Shown: one piece after another, positions 57,537-64,000 of the stretch
Position numbering within the stretch: the first letter of the stretch is position 1
Layout of the letters: each line of letters begins with the position of its first letter
NCBI RefSeq assembly: GCF_010725485.1
Contig: NZ_AP022598.1
Location: 2,542,001 to 2,606,000 of the forward strand
Length of the DNA: 64,000 nucleotides
Origin: Mycolicibacterium parafortuitum
Lineage (GTDB): Bacteria; Actinomycetota; Actinomycetes; Mycobacteriales; Mycobacteriaceae
Direction of reading: 5' to 3'
The notes under the pieces: generated by a model
Seen by the model: only the letters and a program-made list of their open reading frames with translations
Told to the model about the DNA's origin: nothing
Databases searched by the model: none
Position numbers and translations under genes: made by a program

Positions 57537-58109
57537 TCAGTCGGTGCGGCTCCACCGCGCCGTCCCGGGCAGCGCGGCGAGAACCATCGACGCCGCGGGC
57601 AACAGCGGCAGCGCGTAGACCGGTGCAGGCAGTGCCGCCCCGGCGACGAACAGGCCGGCGAAGATCAGCAACGCGATCACCGCGCCGACCACGATCAGCA
57701 GGCGCGCGGTGCGCCTGCGCAGCAGCAGCGCGATCACCCCGCTGATCGACGCGGCGGCCGACACCGCCGCCAGGAAGCCCATCGCGACGCAGAACAGGGG
57801 ATCGGTCGCCCACCAGCCGGTGATCAGGTCGGTCGCGATCACCGCGGTGCCCCACCCCGACACGATGCTCAAGACCGTCGTCGCGATCGCGAACCTCGGG
57901 TCGGGCGCCGTGGGCCCGAGGTGCGGTACGGCCCTGGTGGCGGGCTCGGAAACGGGGTGAGCGGGGACGGGGAGGGCGCCGGTGGGGTGGCGCCGCAGGA
58001 TGCTCGTCGGTGGATCAGCGGCGGCGCTGACGGGGTGCGAACCGGTGTTCAGCGGCGCGCGGCGGAGTATCCGCGTCTCTTCGGTGGAATCAGAAGGCTC
58101 GTCGGCCAC
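57537..58109 (-). CDS. membrane protein with long disordered N-terminus, coupled to the M23 peptidase
   Basis: Unrecognised protein of 190 residues. Residues 1-70 are low-complexity and Pro/Ala/Thr/Arg-rich, with two similar segments (TRILRRAPLNTG and TSILRRHPTGAL). Then come four hydrophobic helices (FAIATTVLSIVSGWGTAVIA, LFCVAMGFLAAVSAAASISGVIALLL, LLIVVGAVIALLIFAGLFVAGAAL, LPLLPAASMVLAALPG). The GTG start follows directly on the M23 stop. Coupling to a cell-wall peptidase suggests an envelope role. It is convergent with pcrA, with the stops adjacent. Confidence 0.8.
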   Translation of the reverse strand: MADEPSDSTEETRILRRAPLNTGSHPVSAAADPPTSILRRHPTGALPVPAHPVSEPATRAVPHLGPTAPDPRFAIATTVLSIVSGWGTAVIATDLITGWWATDPLFCVAMGFLAAVSAAASISGVIALLLRRRTARLLIVVGAVIALLIFAGLFVAGAALPAPVYALPLLPAASMVLAALPGTARWSRTD

Positions 58110-59165
58110 TCAGCCAACGTAGCCGCCGGGGGAGAGCCCCCGCTTGGCCAGCCAGCCGACCGGGTCGACCCGGTCGGTGCCGTTGAGGTGCACCTCGAAG
58201 TGGCAGTGCGGACCGGTCGAGTTGCCGGTGTTGCCCATCTTGGCGATCTGGTCGCCGGCCATCACCCGCTCTCCGACGTTGACCAGGACGGAGCTGTTGT
58301 GGCCGTAGAGCGTGACGGTGCCGTCCGCGTGGCGCAGCTTCACCAGGTTTCCGTAGCCGCCCTCGGGGCCTGCGGCGATCACGACGCCGTCGGCGGCGGC
58401 CAGGATGGGTGTCCCGATTGCGTTGGCGATGTCGATGCCCGCGTGCAGGACGCCCCAGCGGTAGCCGAAGCCCGAGGTCCACACGCCGGTGGTGGGCATC
58501 GCGAACTGGGGCTTGGTGAGGCGGGCTTCGCGCTCGGCCCGTTCCTGGGCGAATGCCGCGGCCTTGGTGATCTCCTCGGCGTGGACGATCGAATTGGAGG
58601 CCGGGGCGACGGAGATGACCTGCATGCCGCCCTCGGACCCGGTGATGACGGTCCCGTCACCCAGCGTGGTCTGATCCGCCGCGAGCACGGTCTCGGCGGG
58701 TTCGGCGGCAGCGTTCTTGGTCATCGTGTATGCGCCGGCAGCGGTTGCTCCGACTGCCATCGCCGCGACCACCAGGCGACCCTTCACCGGCACTTCCTGC
58801 TTGCGATGCTGGCCTTTCCGGGCCCGCATATCGATCTTGTCGGTCTTTGCTGCGCCGTCGCTCAGATCGGTGTGGCTGTCCCGGTATGCGCGGGAGGAGG
58901 CGCGGCGCTCGGCGGCGGGCCCGGCGCGGAACTCGCTCGGAACGACGAGATGCAAGGGCATCGGATCGTCGTCGTCGAACAGGTCGTCGAGTTCGGGTGC
59001 GTGGATCACTTCGGTGTCGCGGTCAAAAGCCCCCTGCGACAAAGAATCTGCGCAGTCAAGATCGGCAAACTCGGAGAAGGCGTCGAACGGGATGATCTCG
59101 GTGACCTCAGTTGAGCCGGGCGTCGTGGAGGCCTCGCGGGCGCGGGGCAGACGATGCTGAGGCAA
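58110..59165 (-). CDS. membrane-anchored M23 (LytM) metallopeptidase-like protein
   Basis: Envelope protein of 351 residues. Residues 1-125 are cytosolic and acidic or disordered, one membrane helix is at about 128-148 (GRLVVAAMAVGATAAGAYTM), a helical spacer follows at about 195-215, and the LytM domain at about 225-345. Zinc ligands HxxxD (HAGIDIAN) and HxH (HCHFEVH) are complete, so it may be an active peptidoglycan endopeptidase. It corresponds to M. tuberculosis Rv0950c. The start is a TTG at 59165. It leads the two-gene unit with the membrane protein downstream. Confidence 0.92.
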   Translation of the reverse strand: MPQHRLPRAREASTTPGSTEVTEIIPFDAFSEFADLDCADSLSQGAFDRDTEVIHAPELDDLFDDDDPMPLHLVVPSEFRAGPAAERRASSRAYRDSHTDLSDGAAKTDKIDMRARKGQHRKQEVPVKGRLVVAAMAVGATAAGAYTMTKNAAAEPAETVLAADQTTLGDGTVITGSEGGMQVISVAPASNSIVHAEEITKAAAFAQERAEREARLTKPQFAMPTTGVWTSGFGYRWGVLHAGIDIANAIGTPILAAADGVVIAAGPEGGYGNLVKLRHADGTVTLYGHNSSVLVNVGERVMAGDQIAKMGNTGNSTGPHCHFEVHLNGTDRVDPVGWLAKRGLSPGGYVG

Positions 59166-59428
59166 CCTGAAAAGTCCTTAACGTTTGGGGAGTCGTCGTG
59201 ATCAGACCGTTACTTAGACCAGTGGACGTTAACCAAAATCCAATACGAGTGGCAACCCGAGACGATATTCCCACCCCGAATGTGACTTGAATCACGGTTC
59301 GGGCTGCGGTGAGATCGACCACATGAGCGGGAGGCGATGACAACGCCTCCCACTCGGGTCGATACAGTCAGCCCGAGCCCGTCGGGCCTTACCTCTAGCC
59401 GCTCACAGACAGGGATGTTCCGAAGTCC
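59166..59428. promoter_or_regulatory. divergent M23 peptidase / sucCD intergenic region
   Basis: About 260 bases without a gene, lower in GC between 59200 and 59290. It should hold promoters for the M23 unit (leftward) and sucCD (rightward). I recognised no operator or leader structure. Confidence 0.5.
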
Positions 59429-60592
59429 ATGGACCTCTTCGAGTATCAGGCGAAAGAGCTGTTCGCCAAGCACAACGTTCCCACCACGCCCGGCCGCGTC
59501 ACCGACAGCGCCGAGGACGCGAAAGCCATCGCCACCGAAATCGGCAAGCCCGTCATGGTCAAGGCGCAGGTCAAGGTCGGCGGCCGCGGCAAGGCCGGTG
59601 GCGTGAAGTACGCCGCGACCCCCGAGGACGCGTTCACCCACGCACAGAACATCCTCGGCCTCGACATCAAGGGCCACGTGGTCAAGAAGCTGCTCGTGGC
59701 CGAGGCCAGCGACATCGCCGAGGAGTACTACATCTCCTTCCTGCTCGATCGCTCCAACCGCACCTACCTGGCCATGTGCTCGGTCGAGGGTGGCATGGAG
59801 ATCGAAGAGGTCGCCGCGACCAAGCCCGAACGGCTGGCCAAGGTGCCCGTCGACGCCGTCAAGGGTGTCGATCTGGCGTTCGCCCGTGAGATCGCCGAGA
59901 AGGGCCACCTGCCCGCCGAGGTGCTCGACGCCGCCGCGGTCACCATCGCCAAGCTGTGGGAGGTGTTCACCAAGGAGGACGCCACCCTGGTCGAGGTGAA
60001 CCCGCTCGTGCGCACCCCCGACGATCAGATCCTCGCCCTGGACGGCAAGGTCACCCTGGACGCCAACGCCGACTTCCGCCAGCCCGGCCACGCCGAGTTC
60101 GAAGACAAGGACGCCACCGATCCGCTCGAGCTCAAGGCCAAGGAGAACGACCTCAACTACGTCAAGCTCGACGGCGAGGTCGGCATCATCGGCAACGGCG
60201 CGGGCCTGGTCATGTCGACGCTGGACGTCGTCGCCTACGCCGGTGAGGCCCACGGCGGCGTGAAGCCGGCCAACTTCCTCGACATCGGCGGCGGCGCATC
60301 GGCCGAGGTGATGGCCGCCGGCCTGGACGTGATCCTGGGCGACAGCCAGGTCAAGAGCGTGTTCGTGAACGTCTTCGGCGGCATCACCGCCTGCGACGCG
60401 GTCGCCAACGGCATCGTCAAGGCGCTGCAGATCCTCGGTGACGAGGCCAACAAGCCGCTCGTGGTCCGCCTCGACGGCAACAACGTCGACGAAGGCCGGC
60501 GCATCCTGGCCGAAGCCAACCACCCGCTGGTGATCCAGGCCGACACCATGGATTCGGGTGCCGACAAGGCCGCTGAGCTGGCCAACAAGTAG
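59429..60592 (+). CDS. sucC: succinyl-CoA synthetase beta subunit
   Basis: TCA-cycle enzyme subunit of 387 residues that binds the nucleotide (ATP-grasp fold) and, with SucD, makes ATP or GTP from succinyl-CoA. It opens [25 protein letters not shown]-grasp blocks are [19 protein letters not shown] and the metal-binding LVEVNPLV; the C-terminal domain has [17 protein letters not shown] and [19 protein letters not shown]. sucD follows by 22 bp. Matches M. tuberculosis Rv0951. Confidence 0.98.
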   Translation: MDLFEYQAKELFAKHNVPTTPGRVTDSAEDAKAIATEIGKPVMVKAQVKVGGRGKAGGVKYAATPEDAFTHAQNILGLDIKGHVVKKLLVAEASDIAEEYYISFLLDRSNRTYLAMCSVEGGMEIEEVAATKPERLAKVPVDAVKGVDLAFAREIAEKGHLPAEVLDAAAVTIAKLWEVFTKEDATLVEVNPLVRTPDDQILALDGKVTLDANADFRQPGHAEFEDKDATDPLELKAKENDLNYVKLDGEVGIIGNGAGLVMSTLDVVAYAGEAHGGVKPANFLDIGGGASAEVMAAGLDVILGDSQVKSVFVNVFGGITACDAVANGIVKALQILGDEANKPLVVRLDGNNVDEGRRILAEANHPLVIQADTMDSGADKAAELANK

Positions 60593-60614
60593 CGGACTTA
60601 GGGGAAACGAAGCA

Positions 60615-61517
60615 ATGTCGATCTATCTGAACAAAGACTCCAAGGTCATCGTCCAGGGCATCACCGGCGGTGAAGGCACCAAGCACACCAAGCTGATGCT
60701 CAAGGCCGGCACCCAGATCGTGGGCGGCGTGAACGCGCGCAAGGCGGGCACCACCGTCACCCATCAGGATAAGGACGGCAAGGACGTCGAGCTGCCGGTG
60801 TTCGGCACCGTCGCCGAGGCGATGAAGGAGACCGGCGCGGACACCTCGATCGCGTTCGTTCCGCCGGCGTTCTCCAAGGACGCGATCATCGAGGCCATCG
60901 ACGCCGAGATCCCGCTGCTGGTCGTCATCACCGAGGGCATCCCGGTGCAGGACAGCGCCTACGCGTGGGCCTACAACGTCGAGAAGGGGCAGAAGACCCG
61001 GATCATCGGCCCCAACTGCCCCGGCATCATCACCCCCGGTGAGTCCCTGGTCGGCATCACGCCGAACAACATCACCGGCAAGGGCCCGATCGGCCTGGTG
61101 TCGAAGTCCGGCACGCTGACCTACCAGATGATGTACGAGCTGCGCGACCTCGGCTTCTCCACCGCCATCGGTATCGGCGGCGACCCGGTCATCGGCACCA
61201 CCCACATCGACGCAATCGAGGCGTTCGAGAAGGATCCGGAGACCAAGGTCATCGTGATGATCGGCGAGATCGGCGGCGACGCCGAGGAGCGTGCGGCCGA
61301 CTACATCAAGGCCAACGTCAGCAAGCCGGTCGTCGGCTACGTCGCGGGCTTCACCGCGCCGGAGGGCAAGACGATGGGCCACGCCGGCGCCATCGTGTCG
61401 GGTTCGTCGGGCACCGCCGCCGCCAAGAAGGAGGCCCTCGAGGCCGCCGGCGTGAAGGTCGGCAAGACGCCGTCGGAGACCGCCAAGCTGGCCCGCGAGA
61501 TCTTCGAGAGCCTGTAA
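60615..61517 (+). CDS. sucD: succinyl-CoA synthetase alpha subunit
   Basis: CoA-binding and phosphohistidine-bearing subunit of 300 residues. It opens [29 protein letters not shown]. CoA-site features include [13 protein letters not shown] and [17 protein letters not shown]. The active-site His is in [29 protein letters not shown] precedes the ATG. A 20-bp stem hairpin lies just after the stop. Confidence 0.98.
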   Translation: MSIYLNKDSKVIVQGITGGEGTKHTKLMLKAGTQIVGGVNARKAGTTVTHQDKDGKDVELPVFGTVAEAMKETGADTSIAFVPPAFSKDAIIEAIDAEIPLLVVITEGIPVQDSAYAWAYNVEKGQKTRIIGPNCPGIITPGESLVGITPNNITGKGPIGLVSKSGTLTYQMMYELRDLGFSTAIGIGGDPVIGTTHIDAIEAFEKDPETKVIVMIGEIGGDAEERAADYIKANVSKPVVGYVAGFTAPEGKTMGHAGAIVSGSSGTAAAKKEALEAAGVKVGKTPSETAKLAREIFESL

Positions 61518-61524
61518 CTTTCGC

Positions 61525-61594
61525 CGCACCGCGAGCGCGCGTGTTTGCACAGCGACACCCCGTCGCAACCGTGCAAACGCGCGCGCTCGCTGCG
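61525..61594. terminator. very long hairpin between convergent sucD and ATPase genes
   Basis: Arms of 20 bases (61531-61550 and 61571-61590) pair fully apart from one G-U, reading GCGAGCGCGC then GTGTTTGCAC on the left. The loop holds an inner 5-bp stem (GCGAC/GTCGC), and flanking CGCA/TGCG extends the outer end. It is placed 8 bp after sucD and 20 bp before the stop of the opposite gene, so it is probably a bidirectional terminator. Confidence 0.8.
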
Positions 61595-61614
61595 TTTGTG
61601 AGAAGTCCTGCGTT

Positions 61615-62706
61615 TCAGCGGTCCCGGAATTGCAGATAGCGCCGCAGCAGCGGGTCGGTGAGGTCATACCACGACGTACGGCGGTCCCCGTCGGCCTTCG
61701 ACGAGTGCACCCACCGCCCGGCCGCCAGCCTGCCCAGCGCCGCCGATGCCGACTGGTTCGAAACCCCCACGGCGGCAGCAAGATCGGACACCGAACGCGG
61801 CCCGGTGCCGCGGGCTAGTTCGACGACCAGGCGTTGCTCGCCGGAGGGCAGCCCCCACAGCAGCTGCTGATAGTGCGGTGCGAGCCGGTCGAGCAGCGCG
61901 TCGACGGCCGGCGACACCGCCGCCAGCGCGTCCGCGTCGGCGGTCTCGGCCAGCAGATGCCACAGTCGCGGTGTGCCGCCGATGATGTCGTGAATCCTTG
62001 TGACGCAGTCTCGCCCGTCCGCCGAGGCGACGAGCGACGCGAGCTCGGTGTCGCCGCGCCGAAGCGCCATCCGCTGCACCAGATCGGCGGCGTCCCCGGG
62101 CGTCAACGCGGGTACCGACTCGACGATGAACGACCCGTACCACGGGTACTGACGCGACGCCACCCCGGGGAACAGTGCCGGAGCGGTCCCGAAAACCAAG
62201 ACCGCGGTCGATGTTTCGACCCACGCGCGCAGGCTGCCCTGCCCCTTCTCGCCGATGGACTCGAACACCCGGTCCAGGTTCTCGATCGCCAGCAGCACCA
62301 TGCGTCCGGCCGCCGCCGCCAGGATCGCGGCCTCCATCCCGACGGTGTCGCGGATACCGCGCATCGGCGCGACCTCGTCGGCGAGGGCCGGCCCGATCGC
62401 ACGGGCCGCCTCGGCCAGCAGATCGACATACGAGCCGATGGCCAGTGAGTCCTCGGCGATCGGCACGGGCAGAACGGCGTTCGCCGTTGCCGGGTCGGAC
62501 AGCGCCCGGTGCACCGCGACGCGCAGCGTGTGGGTCTTGCCGGCGCCACGCGGGGCCACCAGCAGGGTATGCGGGCGGGAGCCGTCGCGCGCGGACGAGA
62601 CGATGCGGTCGGTCAGCGTCTCGAGCAGATCGGTGCGCCCGACCGTCAGCTCGTCGAGCTCGTCCGCGCTCGCCGCAGCGGGGGTGAACAACAGCGGACG
62701 GCTCAC
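61615..62706 (-). CDS. STAND-like P-loop ATPase with C-terminal winged helix (second gene of pair)
   Basis: Unrecognised ATPase of 363 residues. Walker A is APRGAGKTHT (K57, T58); the Walker B strand MVLLAIENLDRV has Glu rather than Asp-Glu at the usual spot. A later sensor-like stretch VLVFGTAPALFPGV follows. The C-terminal 65 residues form a MarR/ArsR-like winged helix (SVSDLAAAVGVSNQSASAALGRLAAGRWVHSSKADGDRRTSWYDLTDPLLRRYL). This is the layout of STAND/orc1-type regulatory ATPases. The GTG at 62706 overlaps the stop of the upstream ATPase (GTGA); ATG 62724 is an alternative. The two proteins are distant relatives and may form a hetero-oligomer. Confidence 0.82.
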   Translation of the reverse strand: MSRPLLFTPAAASADELDELTVGRTDLLETLTDRIVSSARDGSRPHTLLVAPRGAGKTHTLRVAVHRALSDPATANAVLPVPIAEDSLAIGSYVDLLAEAARAIGPALADEVAPMRGIRDTVGMEAAILAAAAGRMVLLAIENLDRVFESIGEKGQGSLRAWVETSTAVLVFGTAPALFPGVASRQYPWYGSFIVESVPALTPGDAADLVQRMALRRGDTELASLVASADGRDCVTRIHDIIGGTPRLWHLLAETADADALAAVSPAVDALLDRLAPHYQQLLWGLPSGEQRLVVELARGTGPRSVSDLAAAVGVSNQSASAALGRLAAGRWVHSSKADGDRRTSWYDLTDPLLRRYLQFRDR

Positions 62707-63854
62707 CGGCGCATGGCTTTCCATGCACGCTGCAACAGCGGGGACGAGAACCGGTCGGCATCCCCGGCCCGGTTCAGGTAGTGGTCGAGCGTGAGCCGCT
62801 CGATGATGGACACCAGCTGAGCGCGGTCGGTGATCGGACTTCCCTCGCTGCGCAGCCGCATCAACACGGTGTCGACGTCCAGTGGCCCGCCGGCGTGTGC
62901 GTAGATGTCGAGCAACCCGGCGATCGCCGGGGCGTCGTCGCCGTAGTAGTGCGGTAGCCGGTCCCGGTAGTGCCGCAGATCCCACGGGTCGTACGGGTTA
63001 CCGATCGCGTCGAGGACCAGCAGGTCGACCAGCTCGGGATACGGTGCCACCCCGGTGTCGTGCCAGGACTTGCGTGCCGCGGCGACCAGATGCTGGATGT
63101 AGTACGGCACGTTCTCGGCCGCCGCGGCGATCGCGGCGGCCACCGCGTACTGATCGGTGGCGGGGGTGCCGCTGCCCAGCAGCAGGCACTGGGCGAGATA
63201 GGTCGCGTGGTCGGAGCGGATCGGCCCGACCGCGATCTTCGGGATGTCGTTGACGGTGCTCGGCGCGTCCGCCGACACGTGGTGAAAGCCGATCGACCCG
63301 GACAGCACCGTCGCGACCCGGCCGGGGTTCTCCTGCCGGACGCGGCGCAGCAGATGCAGGAACGTGTCTCCGGAGCCAGGATCGGCGCGTTCCAGGTTGC
63401 GGGCCAGCACGCTGACCTCGTCGATGAACAGCGCCAGGATGCGTCCGTCGGCCCGCCGGATGGCGCGGTGCAGCAGATCGTCCAGAGTGGCCGCGGCCCG
63501 GCTGTCGCGATGAAGCTGCACCGGGCCCGCGGTCAGGGTGAGCCGGATCTTGGCCAGTTCCTGCGCCCACGCCGGGTCGAGCCGGCCGAGTTCGGCGAGC
63601 AGCGCGGACACGAACTCGGCGTAGCTTTCGCGTTCGGCGCTGACCGAGACGACGACGGCGCCCGAATCGGCGGCCATCCGCTGGACCAGCCGTGCCAGGG
63701 AGGTCTTGCCGTGTCGGCGGTCCCCGACGAGCACCGCACCCGAGTGGGGCAGCGAGGCGAGCACCTCGTTGGACTCGCGGACCCGCCCGACGACGTCCTC
63801 GGTCGGCACGACGCCCCCGACCACGAGCGACATCGGACGTGGTTCCCAGCTCAC
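62703..63854 (-). CDS. STAND-like P-loop ATPase (first gene of pair)
   Basis: Unrecognised ATPase of 383 residues. Walker A is LVGDRRHGKTSLARL (K50, T51) and Walker B ILALFIDEVSVL (D145, E146), with a sensor-like VATVLSGSIGFHHVS. The C-terminal half is helical with NVPYYIQHLVAAARKSWHD, as in archaeal-type ATPases of the MNS/AAA-STAND group, ending in a winged-helix-like part (GPLDVDTVLMRLRSEGSPITDRAQLVSIIERLTLDHYLNR). Start GTG 63854. It is coupled to the second ATPase and sits directly behind overlapping palindromes (63863-63902), so expression is surely controlled. No M. tuberculosis counterpart at this locus is known to me. Function unknown. Confidence 0.82.
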   Translation of the reverse strand: MSWEPRPMSLVVGGVVPTEDVVGRVRESNEVLASLPHSGAVLVGDRRHGKTSLARLVQRMAADSGAVVVSVSAERESYAEFVSALLAELGRLDPAWAQELAKIRLTLTAGPVQLHRDSRAAATLDDLLHRAIRRADGRILALFIDEVSVLARNLERADPGSGDTFLHLLRRVRQENPGRVATVLSGSIGFHHVSADAPSTVNDIPKIAVGPIRSDHATYLAQCLLLGSGTPATDQYAVAAAIAAAAENVPYYIQHLVAAARKSWHDTGVAPYPELVDLLVLDAIGNPYDPWDLRHYRDRLPHYYGDDAPAIAGLLDIYAHAGGPLDVDTVLMRLRSEGSPITDRAQLVSIIERLTLDHYLNRAGDADRFSSPLLQRAWKAMRR

Positions 63855-63862
63855 GCGTCCAG

Positions 63863-63902
63863 TGTACGTCTGGTCAGACGTACATCAATGCTGATGTACG
63901 TC
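63863..63902. promoter_or_regulatory. overlapping palindromic operator of the ATPase pair
   Basis: TGTACGTCT-GGTC-AGACGTACA (63863-63884, 9-bp arms) overlaps GACGTACATCA-ATGC-TGATGTACGTC (63877-63902, 11-bp arms). The word TGTACGTC therefore occurs three times in alternating orientation, a layout expected for a TetR- or MarR-type repressor binding as two dimers. It ends nine bases before the ATPase start. Confidence 0.75.
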
Positions 63903-63935
63903 AATGGTGACTGCTATCTGGCCCGCTGGCCCCTC

Positions 63936-63949
63936 TGCAACGTGTTCTA
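63936..63949. promoter_or_regulatory. KstR-type operator candidate at window end
   Basis: TGCAACGTGTTCTA fits TnnAACnnGTTnnA. It is 32 bp before a rightward start codon at 63982 and 81 bp from the leftward ATPase start. Confidence 0.5.
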
Positions 63950-63981
63950 TTAGCCTCTCGAAGTAACTGGAAGGCGGCAGC

Positions 63982-64000
63982 ATGGCAGTGGATCCACGAA
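63982..64000 (+). CDS. start of a truncated gene
   Basis: Only the first six codons are in the window (ATG GCA GTG GAT CCA CGA, M-A-V-D-P-R). AAGGCGGC lies a few bases upstream as a ribosome site. The N-terminus resembles some SCP2-type thiolases that begin DPRTPV, but six residues cannot support a family call. A KstR-type site upstream would suit a lipid-degradation gene. Confidence 0.5.

Overview
The window is high-GC actinobacterial DNA and reads as the chromosome of a fast-growing, probably pigmented (scotochromogenic) Mycolicibacterium/Mycobacterium. The pointers are an MspA-type porin, a SigK/RskA pair, F420-dependent and Ddn-like enzymes, mycobacterial Ku and three-domain LigD, UvrD1/PcrA, a carotenoid operon of the isorenieratene type, and many GTG/TTG starts with 4-base stop/start overlaps. 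Gene order from about 18 kb to 61.5 kb follows, from memory, the M. tuberculosis block Rv0924c (mntH) - Rv0926c - Rv0927c - Ku - LigD - Rv0940c-like - Fpg-like - SDR - pgi - chorismate mutase - uvrD1 - M23 peptidase - sucCD. The pst phosphate genes are missing and large accessory insertions are present. No phage, complete insertion sequence, CRISPR array or rRNA was seen.

Layout. 0-9 kb: Hsp20 (cut by the edge), a thiolase/carotenoid-oxygenase/HxlR operon, a GAF-ANTAR regulator, a tautomerase/benzoylformate-decarboxylase-like pair, a haemophore-like protein, a small exported protein and an MspA porin. 9-18 kb: a largely non-coding stretch with a CRP-type palindrome, a repeat triplet and tRNA-Arg(CCU); a NorE-like membrane operon; an F420 enzyme; a YbdK-type ligase; rskA-sigK-DUF1365; a beta-lactamase-fold hydrolase; and a gamma-glutamyl-cyclotransferase/poly-gamma-glutamate-hydrolase fusion. 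18-28 kb: mntH behind a DtxR-family-like box, two related exported miniproteins, two dehydrogenases, an AbiEi-like protein, and the NHEJ pair ku/ligD with a sugar kinase between them. 28-35 kb: a MarR/epimerase pair, a DUF4396 protein behind a CsoR-type palindrome, rnhA, two Ddn-like proteins, and an MFS / aldolase-like / ROK group in which the aldolase has lost its active site.

35-45 kb is a carotenoid cluster: idi on one strand and crtE-crtI-crtB-crtYc-crtYd-methyltransferase-crtU-Rieske tightly coupled on the other. Together they should take isopentenyl diphosphate through GGPP, phytoene, lycopene and beta-carotene to an aromatic carotene. A divergent glycosyltransferase could decorate the product, and the carotenoid-cleavage oxygenase at 1.4-3 kb could act on the same class of molecule. 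45-61.5 kb returns to conserved core genes. 61.6-63.9 kb holds a two-gene STAND-like ATPase operon with an overlapping palindromic operator. Three KstR-type palindromes (22.1, 45.9 and 63.9 kb) suggest that scattered genes belong to a sterol/lipid regulon.

Most attractive for follow-up: the two-ATPase operon and its operator, the CsoR-box DUF4396 gene, the active-site-dead aldolase paired with ROK and MFS genes, the cyclotransferase/PGA-hydrolase fusion, the tandem HxlR with two zinc-ribbon-like tails, and long-stem hairpins recurring downstream of genes.
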